Numbered from the stretch's first letter, positions 25,878-35,284 are shown. The stretch: DNA of 64,000 nucleotides from Neisseria canis (GCF_900636765.1 NZ_LR134313.1:1488001-1552000); one strand, 5' to 3'. Numbers and translations are program-made. Notes: generated from the sequence alone by a model not told the origin.

Positions 25878-25998
25878 GTTTTTATCCGTTATGTTTATGT
25901 TGGAAATAATTTTGATGGTTTGAAGTATAGCAAAACTCAGAATGGCTGAAAATTTACCGGCCATTACAATGAATGCCGATAGGTTTCGGGAATTGTGT

Positions 25999-26010
25999 TT
26001 CAGACAGGCA
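25999..26010 (-). repeat. DUS (wad dialect), single copy
   Basis: TTCAGACAGGCA, unpaired, 80 nt downstream of the amidotransferase gene. Confidence 0.85.
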
Positions 26011-26090
26011 TTAATGTGTGGGGAGGCTTGGTTTTGCTATGTTTCCATTGATATTGCTGCACACGGGCGCGTGTCGGGCAATGTGTGCAT

Positions 26091-26933
26091 TTATGCGACA
26101 ACACCTGCTGCGCGGGCAATGGCCAAACCTTCTTCTTGGGAAAGGTAGCGCGGTTTTTCGGGCTTGTTGCGTAAGGCGATATCGCCTTGCTGGAATACGA
26201 TTAATTCGTCGCAAGCAAACTGTTGCCAAGTTTCGTTTTGCGTGAGCGGTAAGGTGGCGATAACGGCAACTTTGTCGTTTGGCGTGGTAACGGATGCGAA
26301 ATCGACGGCCACATCGTCGTCCAGCAAACGGGCCTCGCCGAAAGGGGCTTTGCGGATGATGTAGTAGAGCAGGGTGCTGGCGTGGGCAAACATGATGTCG
26401 CCGTTTGACATGATGAAGTTGAACAGGCCGTGGGTGCGGATGCGTGCGGCCAGCTCCTGTACCGCGTCGGCTAAGGTTTTGAGGTCGGGTTTTTTATCGA
26501 AACGCCGGCGTAATTCTTCCAAGATATAGCAGAAAGCGGCTTCTGAATCGGTTGTGCCGACGGGGCGGTAGTATTGGCCTTGTGAGGGTTTGAAATTCAT
26601 CAGGTTGCCGTTATGGGCAAACAGCCAGTATTCGCCCCACATTTCGCGTACAAACGGATGTGTGTTGGCCAGCGATGTTTTGCCTTGTGTGGCTTTGCGG
26701 ATGTGGGCGATAACGTTTTCGGATTTGATTTGGTAGGTGTTGACCAAGTCGGCAACGGGCGAATCGGCGCTGGGTTTGTCGTCGTGAAACAGCCGGATGC
26801 CTTTCTGCTCGAAAAAGCCGATGCCGAAGCCGTCTGCATGGTGGTCGGTCAGGCCACCGCGCAAACGGAAGCCTTCAAAAGAAAAAATGATGTCGGTAGG
26901 AGTGTTGCAATTCATGCCCAAGAGCTGGCACAT
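26091..26933 (-). CDS. Class II glutamine amidotransferase (YafJ-like)
   Basis: A 280-residue Ntn-type glutamine amidotransferase domain protein. The mature protein would begin with the nucleophile Cys2 of MCQLLGMNCNTP, followed by FRLRGGLTDHHADGFGIGF, HIRKATQGK, NTHPFVREMWG and AHNGNL, the family's glutamine-binding motifs. The start at 26933 is chosen because it puts Cys at position 2 and has an AAGGAT ribosome site; a start 36 nt upstream would bury the nucleophile. No synthase domain is attached, and the acceptor substrate of YafJ-like proteins is not known. Confidence 0.88.
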   Translation of the reverse strand: MCQLLGMNCNTPTDIIFSFEGFRLRGGLTDHHADGFGIGFFEQKGIRLFHDDKPSADSPVADLVNTYQIKSENVIAHIRKATQGKTSLANTHPFVREMWGEYWLFAHNGNLMNFKPSQGQYYRPVGTTDSEAAFCYILEELRRRFDKKPDLKTLADAVQELAARIRTHGLFNFIMSNGDIMFAHASTLLYYIIRKAPFGEARLLDDDVAVDFASVTTPNDKVAVIATLPLTQNETWQQFACDELIVFQQGDIALRNKPEKPRYLSQEEGLAIARAAGVVA

Positions 26934-27123
26934 GGTTTTATCCTTTGCGGTTGCGGGTAGTATTTTCAATGTGTTGTAACCAATAAACTTATTTTTGATA
27001 CCAATCGGCAGGGTTTTTGCAGTCGTTTTTTGACATTAAAGCTAAGGTTCGGCAGGCCATGGCAAGTTAGGTTTATCAGCTGTATAAGTCTATCACTAAC
27101 GGCGGGGCTTGTAGAGCGGCGTA

Positions 27124-27151
27124 TGCCTGTCTGAAAACGTTCAGACAGGCA
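27124..27151. repeat. DUS pair in a divergent intergenic region
   Basis: TGCCTGTCTGAA and TTCAGACAGGCA form a perfect 12-bp stem with a 4-nt loop. It lies between divergent genes (amidotransferase and hslO, gap 26934-27221), so it is not after any gene end and may sit in the hslO 5' region. Confidence 0.75.
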
Positions 27152-27221
27152 TTAGGCGGGCTTGATTTTAACATTTCTGTATCCATATTGCGGTTAATGA
27201 ATTTGATGCGGAAAGAATGTT

Positions 27222-28136
27222 ATGACTTCTAATAATTTAACTACCGTGTTGCAGGATAACAGCCGCAACCGCTTTATTTTTGACAATATGCCGGTGCGCG
27301 GTTTGCATGTGCGTTTACAGGAAGTTTGGCAGCATATTGTCGGACGCAAAACCTACCCCGAAGCCATCCGCCGAGCATTAGGCGAACTGCTGGCGGCAGG
27401 GGTGCTGCTTTCTGCCGACTTGAAAACAGCCGGTACGCTGATTTTGCAAGTACAGGGACAGGGCAGATTGAAAATGCTGGTGGTGGAGGCGACTTCAGAC
27501 CAAACCTGCCGCGCAACCGCTCGCTGGGACGAGTCGTCCGAAATCGGAGAAGAGGAAACTTTGAGCGGTTTGTTGGGAGAGCAGGGTGTGTTTGTGATTA
27601 CCCTGCAGCCGAAAGACGGAGAGCCCTGGCAAGGCGTGGTGCCTTTGGAAGGCGGCAGTGTTGCGGAAATGCTTATGGCTTATATGCGCCGTTCCGAACA
27701 GCTGGAAACGCACATCACGCTTGCCGCAAACGAAGAGAGTGTGGGCGGTTTATTGCTCCAGCGTTTGCCGGAGCAAGAGCAGGATGAAGATGCCTGGGCA
27801 CATTTGACCACGATTGCCGATACGGTTACGCCGCAGGAGCTGGTGGATTTGGATGCCCAACATGTGCTTTACCGTTTGTTTCACGAAACGCCGCCGCGCA
27901 TGTTTGAGCCGGACGCGCTTGAATTTGCCTGCACATGTTCGCGCGGCAAGGTAAGCGACATGTTGCTGTTGCTCGGCGGGCAGGAGGTGGGGCAGATTGT
28001 GGCCGAGCAGGGCAGCGTGGAAATCGATTGCGACTTCTGCAATGAGAAATATGTGTTTGATGAAGCAGATATTAATTTATTGTTTGATGCGGATGTGGTT
28101 GCTGCTGTGCAGGAAGAGCAGCAGCTTTTGCAGTAA
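27222..28136 (+). CDS. hslO: Redox-regulated chaperone Hsp33
   Basis: Hsp33 is a cytosolic holdase activated by oxidation of a zinc centre. The 304-residue protein has the family's N-terminal core and a C-terminal zinc-binding region with CTC (in FACTCSRGK) and CDFC, the C-X-C...C-X2-C ligand set. It stands alone and ends at a DUS-pair terminator shared with mscL on the other strand. Confidence 0.93.
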   Translation: MTSNNLTTVLQDNSRNRFIFDNMPVRGLHVRLQEVWQHIVGRKTYPEAIRRALGELLAAGVLLSADLKTAGTLILQVQGQGRLKMLVVEATSDQTCRATARWDESSEIGEEETLSGLLGEQGVFVITLQPKDGEPWQGVVPLEGGSVAEMLMAYMRRSEQLETHITLAANEESVGGLLLQRLPEQEQDEDAWAHLTTIADTVTPQELVDLDAQHVLYRLFHETPPRMFEPDALEFACTCSRGKVSDMLLLLGGQEVGQIVAEQGSVEIDCDFCNEKYVFDEADINLLFDADVVAAVQEEQQLLQ

Positions 28137-28155
28137 GCGTGTTTGGATAACACAA

Positions 28156-28184
28156 TGCCTGTCTGAAAAATTTTCAGACAGGCA
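28156..28184. terminator. Bidirectional DUS-pair terminator between hslO and mscL
   Basis: TGCCTGTCTGAA and TTCAGACAGGCA, extended by A-T pairs, lie between two converging genes and have A/T runs on both sides. Confidence 0.8.
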
Positions 28185-28211
28185 TTTGATTATTTGAATG
28201 CCGGATAGGCA

Positions 28212-28649
28212 TTATTTTTTCAAAGAGTCGCGGATTTCGCGCAACAACAACACTTCTTCGGAAGGTGCGGCAGGCGCTTCTTCTTCAACAGGTGCTTGTT
28301 TTTGCAGTTTGCTCAGGGCGCGGATAACCATGAAAATGGCCGCAGAGATAATCAGGAAGCTGATAACGGTGTTCAGGAATGTGCCGACGTTAAGGGTAAC
28401 GGCACCGGCGGCTTGTGCTGCAGCCAAAGAAGCATAGCCTTCGGCAGGGGCGTTTGCGCCGTCTTTCAACGTGATAAACAGGTCTGAAAAGTCAACGCCG
28501 CCGATCAATAAACCGATAGGCGGCATAATCACATCATCTACCAATGATTTAACGATACCGCTGAATGCGGTACCCACAACCATACCCACGGCCAAATCGA
28601 CCACATTACCACGCATGATAAACGCTTTAAAATCTTGTGCTAAAGACAT
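28212..28649 (-). CDS. mscL: Large-conductance mechanosensitive channel
   Basis: MscL opens under membrane tension to release solutes during osmotic downshock. The 145-residue protein has an N-terminal amphipathic helix (MSLAQDFKAFIMRGN), TM1 (NVVDLAVGMVVGTAFSGIV), a periplasmic loop, TM2 (FLNTVISFLIISAAIFMVI) and a charged C-terminal helix (SEEVLLLREIRDSL). The start at 28649 follows AGGAAT and fits the family; a longer upstream frame is rejected. Confidence 0.95.
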   Translation of the reverse strand: MSLAQDFKAFIMRGNVVDLAVGMVVGTAFSGIVKSLVDDVIMPPIGLLIGGVDFSDLFITLKDGANAPAEGYASLAAAQAAGAVTLNVGTFLNTVISFLIISAAIFMVIRALSKLQKQAPVEEEAPAAPSEEVLLLREIRDSLKK

Positions 28650-28869
28650 TTCTAATTCCTTTAAAGTTAAGTAAAGATTCAAACAGTTTAAGAGGGTTCA
28701 CATAAAGAAAAGCGATACATCTTAAATACCGGATATAAAATGAGGGCGGCATTTTATGATAAAGATAAGAAATGCGGCCGTTTATTAAATGCATGGTTTG
28801 ATTTTCCGTTAAGCGGTTCGCTTTACTTAATATAAGAAAGATAAAATCACTTTAAGTTCAGATAAATTT

Positions 28870-28896
28870 ACGGCCCATGTCGATAAACATCGGCCG
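28870..28896 (-). terminator. Possible terminator hairpin after fabI
   Basis: ACGGCC-C-ATGT and ACAT-C-GGCCGT pair around a 6-nt loop with one C-C mismatch, about 42 nt after the fabI stop. The T-run is weak. The rest of 28650-28937 shows nothing else. Confidence 0.4.
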
Positions 28897-28937
28897 TTCT
28901 CTATTAAATGCTTATGTAATAAGCCATAATGGGTTGA

Positions 28938-29720
28938 TTATACTTCACTTAAAGCATTGATACTGTAGCCGCCGTCAACATAAGTGATTTCGCCGGTAAT
29001 GCCCGAAGCAAGGTCAGAAAGCAGGAAAGCTGCAGCATTGCCTACTTCTTCAATGGTTACATTGCGGCCAAGCGGGTTTTGTTCGGCAACATGGTTCAGC
29101 AGTTTGCCGAAATCGGCAATGCCGGAAGCAGCCAAAGTTTTGATAGGGCCTGCCGAAATGCCGTTACAGCGGATGCCGTCGCGGCCCACGGATGACGCGG
29201 TGAAGCGGATGGCTGCTTCCAAGCTGGCTTTGGCCAAGCCCATTACGTTGTAATTCGGGATGGCGCGTACGGCGCCCAAGTAAGAGAGTGCAACCACGGC
29301 GGCATTGCGGCCTTTCATCATCGGGCGCGCTGCTTTTACCAGTGCGGGCAGGCTGTATGCAGATACATCGTGTGCCACGTTAAATGCCTCGCGGCTGATG
29401 CTTTCCAGAAAATCGCCGTTGAGCGACTCGCGCGGCGCGAAGGCAATGGCGTGTACCAAACCGTCCAAGCCGTCCCATGATTTACCTAAATCAGCAAAAA
29501 GCTGTTCGATTTCGGTATCGCTTTGCACGTCGCAACGGAACACCAGCTCTGAGCCCAGTTCGGCAGCCATTTTGCGCACACGGTCTTCCAATTTGTCTAC
29601 CACATAAGTAAACGCCAGCTCGGCACCTTGGTCGCGGCAGGCTTTGGCGATGCCGTACGCAATCGAGCGCTCGGAAATCATACCGGTGATGAGAATTTTT
29701 TTACCTTGTAAGAAACCCAT
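28938..29720 (-). CDS. fabI: Enoyl-[acyl-carrier-protein] reductase (NADH)
   Basis: FabI carries out the last reduction of each fatty-acid elongation cycle. The 260-residue SDR has [15 protein letters not shown] (nucleotide binding), the catalytic Y-X6-K in [11 protein letters not shown], and [11 protein letters not shown]; these match the FabI family. Start ATG at 29720 gives [14 protein letters not shown] single gene upstream of mscL on the same strand, with 288 nt between. Confidence 0.95.
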   Translation of the reverse strand: MGFLQGKKILITGMISERSIAYGIAKACRDQGAELAFTYVVDKLEDRVRKMAAELGSELVFRCDVQSDTEIEQLFADLGKSWDGLDGLVHAIAFAPRESLNGDFLESISREAFNVAHDVSAYSLPALVKAARPMMKGRNAAVVALSYLGAVRAIPNYNVMGLAKASLEAAIRFTASSVGRDGIRCNGISAGPIKTLAASGIADFGKLLNHVAEQNPLGRNVTIEEVGNAAAFLLSDLASGITGEITYVDGGYSINALSEV

Positions 29721-29860
29721 GTTTTTTCCTTAGTTTGTTTCACAGTCGCGATTAAGGGGCATTATAGCGGACTTTGGAAAAACCCTGCAAAGATATATGC
29801 TTTATCGATAGCGGCGGTTTCAGGTTACAATGCCTGTTATGGAAACCCCGGTGTTTTGAT

Positions 29861-31639
29861 ATGAAGAAACTCTTTGCCGCCGCTTTATGCCTGCTTTCTC
29901 CCGCGCTTTATGCCGCACACGGTTTCAGCTTGGGTGCGCCTTTGCTTTATCCGCCCGATTTCAAACATTTCAGTTATGTGAATCCCGATGCACCCAAGGG
30001 CGGAACATTGGTGCTGCCTGCATTGGGCGGCTTCGACACATTGAATCCGTTTACGCTGAAGGGTGAAGCGGCATCCGGTATCGGCATATTGACCGTTGAC
30101 CAACTGATGGTGCAGGGGCAGGACGAGCCTTTTGCGATGTACGGCCTTTTGGCCGAATCGGCGGAGCTTGCGCCGGACGGGCTTTCCGTTATATTCAAAC
30201 TCAACCCGAAAGCGCGTTTCCATAACGGCGATCCGGTGTTGGCAAAAGATGTGAAAACCTCTTTCGAGCTGCTGACCAAAGACGAAGCGGCGCAACCGAT
30301 GTACCGCTTATACTGGCCGGACGTTGCAGGAGTGGACGAATTGGATGCGCGCACCGTACGCTTCCGGCTCAAGCAGCGCAATGCCGAGTTGCACCTCACG
30401 CTCGGCCAATTGCCCGTGTTTTCCCACAAAAGCTATCCGAAAGGTTTGGCTGCTGCAACAAACACGCCGCCCATCGGTTCCGGCCCTTACAGGCTGGGCA
30501 AAAGCGAGAGCGGGCGCAGCATTGAGTTCAAACGCGATAAAGGATATTGGGCGCAGAATCTGCCGGCACGCAAAGGGATGTTCAACTTTGATACCGTGCG
30601 TTTTCTCTATTACCGCGACAATGCTGTACGCATAGAGGGCATCAAGGGCGGACGCTATGATTTTACGGAAGAATATACGGCGAGAAACTGGGCGAGAGCC
30701 TATCCCGATACGATATTGCAAAAACGTGCTTTGGAAAAACGCGAATGGCCGCACAGCAACACCGCAGGTATGCAGGCTTTTGTGATGAACCAGCGGCGCG
30801 GTTTTTTCAAAGACATCCGCGTGCGGCGCGCGCTGGTGTTGAGTTTTGATTTCGAAAGCATTAATCAGCGCCTGTTTTACGGCACTTATACCCGCAGCAA
30901 CAGCTTTTTTACCAACAGCGAAATGGCGGCAACCGGCAAACCCGAAGGCGCGGAGCTGGAAATTCTGAAACCTTTGAGCGGCAAACTGCCCGAAGCGGTG
31001 TTTAAACACGATGTGCCGCAGCCTCCGAAAACCGATATTCAGACAGGTATCCGCCCGAATTTGCTGCAGGCGAGGGCTTTACTGCTGGCTGCCGGCTACC
31101 GTTACCGGGACGGTTTGCTGGTCGGCAAAGACGGCAAGCCGGTGCAGATAGAATATCTGGCCAGCCATAAATCATTTGAAAAAACCGCAGTGAAATGGCA
31201 GCGGGATTTAGCCAAAATCGGCATTTCGCTGAATATCCGCTTGGCGGATACGGCGCTTTACCAGCGCAGGATCAAAAATTTTGATTACGACATTATCATG
31301 ACCACCTATGCCAACAGTGAAAGCCCGGGCAACGAGCAGTTTTCATATCACAGCTGCCAAGCCGCGAAAACACCGGGAGAGCGCAACTATGCCGGTTTGT
31401 GCGACGAAGCGGTAGAAGCGCTGCTCAAACGCTTCAGCAGCTTCACAAGCCGAGCGGATTTGGTGGCGAGCGCCCGTGCGCTCGACCGGGTGTTGCGCTG
31501 GCAATATTTGGTGGTGCCCAACTGGTATTCGGCTAAAAAACGTGTGATCTACCGCAACACGCTCGCCATGCCGGAGCGGCTGCCCAAATATTACGATGCG
31601 ACCACATGGGCTTTGGAAACTTGGTGGGTTAAAAAATAA
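29861..31639 (+). CDS. Extracellular solute-binding protein, family 5 (YejA-like)
   Basis: A 592-residue periplasmic substrate-binding protein for a peptide-type ABC importer. It has a cleavable signal peptide (MKKLFAAALCLLSPALYAA, cleavage after AYAA-like site), then FSYVNPDAPKGGTLVLPALGGFDTLNPF, which is typical of the YejA subgroup, and RFHNGDPVLAKDVKTSFELL of SBP_bac_5. The start at 29861 is chosen for the signal peptide over a longer upstream frame. No permease or ATPase genes follow, so its transporter partners are elsewhere. Peptide import is inferred from the family. Confidence 0.88.
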   Translation: MKKLFAAALCLLSPALYAAHGFSLGAPLLYPPDFKHFSYVNPDAPKGGTLVLPALGGFDTLNPFTLKGEAASGIGILTVDQLMVQGQDEPFAMYGLLAESAELAPDGLSVIFKLNPKARFHNGDPVLAKDVKTSFELLTKDEAAQPMYRLYWPDVAGVDELDARTVRFRLKQRNAELHLTLGQLPVFSHKSYPKGLAAATNTPPIGSGPYRLGKSESGRSIEFKRDKGYWAQNLPARKGMFNFDTVRFLYYRDNAVRIEGIKGGRYDFTEEYTARNWARAYPDTILQKRALEKREWPHSNTAGMQAFVMNQRRGFFKDIRVRRALVLSFDFESINQRLFYGTYTRSNSFFTNSEMAATGKPEGAELEILKPLSGKLPEAVFKHDVPQPPKTDIQTGIRPNLLQARALLLAAGYRYRDGLLVGKDGKPVQIEYLASHKSFEKTAVKWQRDLAKIGISLNIRLADTALYQRRIKNFDYDIIMTTYANSESPGNEQFSYHSCQAAKTPGERNYAGLCDEAVEALLKRFSSFTSRADLVASARALDRVLRWQYLVVPNWYSAKKRVIYRNTLAMPERLPKYYDATTWALETWWVKK

Positions 31640-31657
31640 CCGGTTTAATCAAAATAT

Positions 31658-31749
31658 TATAGTGGATTAGCTTAAAAATAGTACGCTCGTCATACTCGGG
31701 TCAAGCCAGGGTATGACGGTATCGTTATTATGTAAGTAGATTGACTATA
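31658..31749. mobile_element. Short Correia-like MITE, 92 bp
   Basis: The element runs from TATAGTGGATTA (31658-31669), which equals the canonical Correia terminal repeat, to GATTGACTATA (ending 31749). Inside are CTTAAAAATAGTACG and the palindrome CGTCATACTCGGG...GTATGACG (31688-31719 region), as in the left half of the element at 4389-4529. It inserts just after the solute-binding protein gene. Confidence 0.7.
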
Positions 31750-31759
31750 AGTTTGAAAA

Positions 31760-31800
31760 TGCCTGTCTGAAAACAAGCGATGCAAGCTTTCAGACAGGCA
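31760..31800. terminator. Bidirectional DUS-pair terminator
   Basis: TGCCTGTCTGAA (31760-31771) and TTCAGACAGGCA (31789-31800), with an inner GCTTGCATCGCTTGT-like extension, lie between converging genes (solute-binding protein and xth). Confidence 0.75.
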
Positions 31801-31816
31801 TTTGTGTGTTTGGCGG

Positions 31817-32584
31817 CTAGTGAAATTCTGCAAGCACCGGCGCGTGGTCGCTCGGGCGTTCCCAACCGCGGGCTTCCGTATCCACCGAAACCGCATGCAG
31901 GGCATCACGCATTGCAGCGCTGACGAGAATATGGTCGATGCGCAAGCCCTGCTTGCGGCGGAACATGGCGCCGCGGTAATCCCACCAAGTGTACATCACC
32001 GCATCGGGGTGGATATGGCGCAGGCTGTCGTGCAAACCTAAATCCAGCAAAGCTTGGAACCAAGTGCGTTCGGCGCTGGAGCAATGGATTTTTTCATGCC
32101 ATTTTTCAGGGTCATAACAATCCAAATCTGCCGGCGCGATATTGAAATCGCCCAGCAACACCAGCTTTTTATGGCAGGCAAGTTCTTCTTTTACAAAGGT
32201 ATTTAAAGCGGCAAACCATTCGCGCTTATATTCGAATTTCGGGCTGTCGAGCGCTTCGCCGTTAACGCAGTACACATCAATGATGCGGACGCCGTTAACC
32301 GTGGCTGCAATGACGCGTTTTTGCGGATCATCCGGCAGCAAAGGCAGGCAGGTGCTTACTTCAGTGATTTCGTGTTTGCTGATGATGGCCACGCCGTTAT
32401 AGGTTTTCTGCCCGCTCCAAGCAACATGATAGCCCTGCATCTGAAAAACAGCGGCGGGAAATTGGTCGTGGTCGAGCTTGAGTTCCTGCAAAACCAATAT
32501 GTCGGGCTGGTGCTGCTGAAGCCATTCCTGCACTTGCGGCAGGCGGACTTTGAGGGAGTTGACGTTCCAAGTGGCGATTTTCAT
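31817..32584 (-). CDS. xth: Exodeoxyribonuclease III family AP endonuclease
   Basis: A 255-residue Mg-dependent exonuclease/AP endonuclease of base-excision repair. Conserved motifs: TWNVNSLKVRL, LQELKLD (metal-binding Glu), LGDFNIAP, and C-terminal DHAPV (catalytic Asp-His). The start at 32584 (MKIATWN) is the family start; a 14-codon extension is rejected. Neisseria carry two paralogues with different activities (NApe and NExo); I cannot tell which this is without an alignment. Confidence 0.9.
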   Translation of the reverse strand: MKIATWNVNSLKVRLPQVQEWLQQHQPDILVLQELKLDHDQFPAAVFQMQGYHVAWSGQKTYNGVAIISKHEITEVSTCLPLLPDDPQKRVIAATVNGVRIIDVYCVNGEALDSPKFEYKREWFAALNTFVKEELACHKKLVLLGDFNIAPADLDCYDPEKWHEKIHCSSAERTWFQALLDLGLHDSLRHIHPDAVMYTWWDYRGAMFRRKQGLRIDHILVSAAMRDALHAVSVDTEARGWERPSDHAPVLAEFH

Positions 32585-32698
32585 AGCAAACGGATCGGGT
32601 TGGTAGGAAAAGTGGGATTGTAGCAAAAAACTAAACCGCCGAACCCATTACCTGGCCGGTTTAACGCAGCAAAGTAACGGTTCGGCGCCGGAAACGGC

Positions 32699-33031
32699 TT
32701 ATTGCTTGGCTTCGTGATCCGTTGTGCAATAAACCCGGCACATCGCTTCGAGCAGGTTGAAGATTTCCGGCGAGGTGATGCGGTATTGCAGAATCCGGTG
32801 GTAGCGGGTGTAATCGACCACACCTTTTGCACGCAGTTTTGCCAGATGGTTGGATACGGCGGTTTGGTTGATGCCGACCACATTAACGATTTCCGTAACA
32901 TTGCGTTCGCTCTGCGCCAGCAGACACAAAATCATCAATCTGTGGGGATGGGAAATCAGCTTTAGCAAAGAGGACGCACGCTCGGCATGCTCCATCATTT
33001 CGTTAGCGGTTTGTGATGTTATTGTCTTCAT
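32699..33031 (-). CDS. ArsR-family winged-helix regulator
   Basis: A 110-residue DNA-binding protein with the ArsR winged helix-turn-helix: LLKLISHPHRLMILCLLAQ, recognition helix region INQTAVSNHLAKLRAKGVV, and wing YTRYHRILQYRI. Only three Cys/His-type candidate ligands are near the C-terminus (CRVYCTTDH), so it might sense metal, thiol or redox state. It has no co-directional target next to it; the grxD and xth genes flank it. Confidence 0.85.
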   Translation of the reverse strand: MKTITSQTANEMMEHAERASSLLKLISHPHRLMILCLLAQSERNVTEIVNVVGINQTAVSNHLAKLRAKGVVDYTRYHRILQYRITSPEIFNLLEAMCRVYCTTDHEAKQ

Positions 33032-33220
33032 GGAAAGTATTTTAGATAGTTATGTAAAGAGCTGCAAGTGCTTTGATATTTAAGGATTTATATCAATATT
33101 ATGAATATGAATGAAGTTAATTCTTGTTTATAGGTTTATGGAGTTATTCATATTGATTTAACTTTTCTACCAAGGAGTCTTTATAAGAAAAAGCCGGCGG
33201 TTAGTGCTTTAAAAAACAAA

Positions 33221-33251
33221 TGCCTGTCTGAAAAATATTTTCAGACAGGCA
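33221..33251 (-). terminator. DUS-pair terminator of grxD
   Basis: TGCCTGTCTGAA and TTCAGACAGGCA form a perfect stem extended by A-T pairs, 21 nt after the grxD stop. Confidence 0.8.
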
Positions 33252-33272
33252 TTTGTTTGGTTGCCGGCTCAA

Positions 33273-33581
33273 TCAGGCTTTCAATGCTTCTTGCAGTTCG
33301 CCCGCTTCATACATTTCCATCATGATGTCGGAGCCGCCCAGAAATTCGCCGTTTACATAAAGCTGCGGGATGGTCGGCCAGTTGCTGTATTCTTTGATGC
33401 CTTGACGCACTTCGTCGTTTTCCAACACGTTTACCGTTACAAAATCGTTGCAGCCGGCGGCTTGCAGCAATTGCACGGCGCGGGAAGAAAAGCCGCATTG
33501 CGGAAATTGTTTGGTGCCTTTCATAAACAGCACAACTCGGTGTGTGGTAACCACTTCTTTAATTTGGTCTTGAATACTCAT
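33273..33581 (-). CDS. grxD: Monothiol glutaredoxin Grx4
   Basis: A 102-residue CGFS-type glutaredoxin that binds and transfers [2Fe-2S] clusters. The active site reads PQCGFSSRAV, and the GSH-binding WPTIPQLYVNGEFLGGSDIMMEM region is conserved (residues about 67-89). It lies 25 nt downstream of rsmB on the same strand. Confidence 0.95.
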   Translation of the reverse strand: MSIQDQIKEVVTTHRVVLFMKGTKQFPQCGFSSRAVQLLQAAGCNDFVTVNVLENDEVRQGIKEYSNWPTIPQLYVNGEFLGGSDIMMEMYEAGELQEALKA

Positions 33582-33606
33582 CTTGATGGATTCCTAAAAC
33601 AGTTGG

Positions 33607-34863
33607 TTAATTTCGTTCCAACACGGCGGCGAAAAAGCCGTCGGTTTGGTGTTGTTCCGTGTTCAGGCGCAAGTATACACCTGTATCGAGCGGAATTTTA
33701 TAGTTACTTAGCAGGCCGGCGCAATCAACCGTATGCCATCCGGGATGGTTATCCAAAAAATGCCGCACCTGCATTTCGTTTTCTTCGGGCAAGATGCTGC
33801 AAGTGGCATAAACCAAGCGGCCTTTTGCGCTGACCAGTTTGGCGGCTTCGGCCAAAATAGTGGCTTGCTGCGTTTGCAGCGAAGCTAAAGTTTCGGGCGA
33901 TTGGCGGTATTTCAAGTCGGGATTGCGGCGCAGAGTGCCCAAGCCGGAGCAGGGGGCATCAACCAATACACGGTCGGCTTTGCCGTAAAGGCGTGCGATA
34001 CGCGTATCTGCTTCGCTGCTGATGCGCTCGGCATGGATATTGGCAACACCTGCGCGCGTCGAGCGGGGTTTGAGGTTGGCCAGGCGTTTTTCTGCGATGT
34101 CGAAAGCGTAGATGCGGCCTTGGTTGGCCATCATGGCGGCGATGGCCAACGTTTTGCCGCCCGCACCGGCGCAGAAGTCCGCCACGATTTCCCCGCGCTT
34201 GGCGCCGAGCAACAAAGCCAGCAGCTGGCTGCCTTCGTCCTGGATTTCCAGCGTGCCGTCAAGAAACAGCGGATGCCGGTTCAGCGAGGGTTTGTCTTGA
34301 AAGCGGATGCCCCAGGGTGAGAAAGGCGTGGCTTCGGCGGCAAAGCCTTCAGCTTGCAGTTGCGCCAAAACTTTATCCCGCTTGCCTTTTAAGGTGTTCA
34401 CTCGGATGTCCAGCGGGGCAGGCCGGTTGACGCTGCGTCCGAATTGCAGAATGTCTCCTTCGCTGTAATGTTTCTGCGCGATTTCAACCAACCATTCAGG
34501 CAGTTCGGCGGCTGCGTGTAACGCGGTAAAGTGTTCTTTCGAGCCGGTAAACAGGGCTTTCAGGCTCTCGGCTTCTTCCGGCTTTGCCAAGCTTTGAATG
34601 AAAGCTGCATCGGCTCCCCGTCCGAATATCAAAGCGGCCAAAGCTGCTTGGCGCGGTTTGTTGCGCGGCTTGGACATGACGGTTTGGATTTTTTGATAGT
34701 GGCGCAATGTTGCAAACACCGTTTCGGCGATTTCATGGCGGTCTTGCCTGCCGAGTTTTCTGTGCTCGCGGAAATAAGCTGCGAGTACGGAATCGGCGGG
34801 TTGTTTAAATGCTAATATGTCGCTTAAAACGGCGGCTGTGTGGTCGAGTTGTGCAGGTGTCAT
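33607..34863 (-). CDS. rsmB: RsmB-family 16S rRNA m5C methyltransferase
   Basis: A 418-residue RsmB/NOP-family SAM-dependent RNA methyltransferase. An N-terminal NusB-like helical domain (about 1-130) is followed by a Rossmann domain with DFCAGAGGKTLA (SAM binding), DAPCSGLGTLRRNPD (motif IV) and ATCSILPEENE with the catalytic Cys. By family it methylates a cytosine of 16S rRNA (C967 in E. coli). The C-terminal KTDGFFAAVLER-like end is complete. It is followed by grxD. Confidence 0.88.
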   Translation of the reverse strand: MTPAQLDHTAAVLSDILAFKQPADSVLAAYFREHRKLGRQDRHEIAETVFATLRHYQKIQTVMSKPRNKPRQAALAALIFGRGADAAFIQSLAKPEEAESLKALFTGSKEHFTALHAAAELPEWLVEIAQKHYSEGDILQFGRSVNRPAPLDIRVNTLKGKRDKVLAQLQAEGFAAEATPFSPWGIRFQDKPSLNRHPLFLDGTLEIQDEGSQLLALLLGAKRGEIVADFCAGAGGKTLAIAAMMANQGRIYAFDIAEKRLANLKPRSTRAGVANIHAERISSEADTRIARLYGKADRVLVDAPCSGLGTLRRNPDLKYRQSPETLASLQTQQATILAEAAKLVSAKGRLVYATCSILPEENEMQVRHFLDNHPGWHTVDCAGLLSNYKIPLDTGVYLRLNTEQHQTDGFFAAVLERN

Positions 34864-34940
34864 TGCGGATAATAGGTAATCATGGTTGGGATGTGCGGAT
34901 TATAGCGGAATAATCCGTGTGATGATTCGGGCGCTTATGA

Positions 34941-34952
34941 TGCCTGTCTGAA
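34941..34952 (+). repeat. DUS (wad dialect), single copy
   Basis: TGCCTGTCTGAA upstream of rsmB; not paired within hairpin distance. Confidence 0.85.
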
Positions 34953-35153
34953 AAGCGTGGAATGATAAGTCATACACATTTTATGTGGATAAGTGTGCGG
35001 ATAAGGCGTGAATAAGCTGAAAAAGGCTTGCCGGGGCAAGCATTGTTTCATTTCTGATTAAAAAGTGTGCAAAATAATTCTTTTTAAATCATGTGGTTAT
35101 TTATTCGTATTTGATTTGAAAAGACTTTCTGAAAATTAGTCTCAAATAGATGT

Positions 35154-35165
35154 TTCAGACAGGCA
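35154..35165 (-). repeat. DUS (wad dialect), single copy
   Basis: TTCAGACAGGCA, 119 nt before proS; not paired within hairpin distance. Confidence 0.85.
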
Positions 35166-35284
35166 TCGGTTGTTTTATGCGGTTTGCAACACCGGAAGGA
35201 ATGAATGTTTTTAGGATACACGATAGCGCCCTGTTTGCGGTACAATCTCGTGTCTTGAGTAACTTCCAACCATGAAACCGAGCC

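Larger units (their letters stand above)
34864..35284. other. Gap between rsmB and proS
   Basis: This 421-nt gap between divergent genes holds two single DUS (34941-34952 plus strand, 35154-35165 minus strand) and A+T-rich sequence that should contain both promoters. I see no gene or strong palindrome. Confidence 0.6.
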
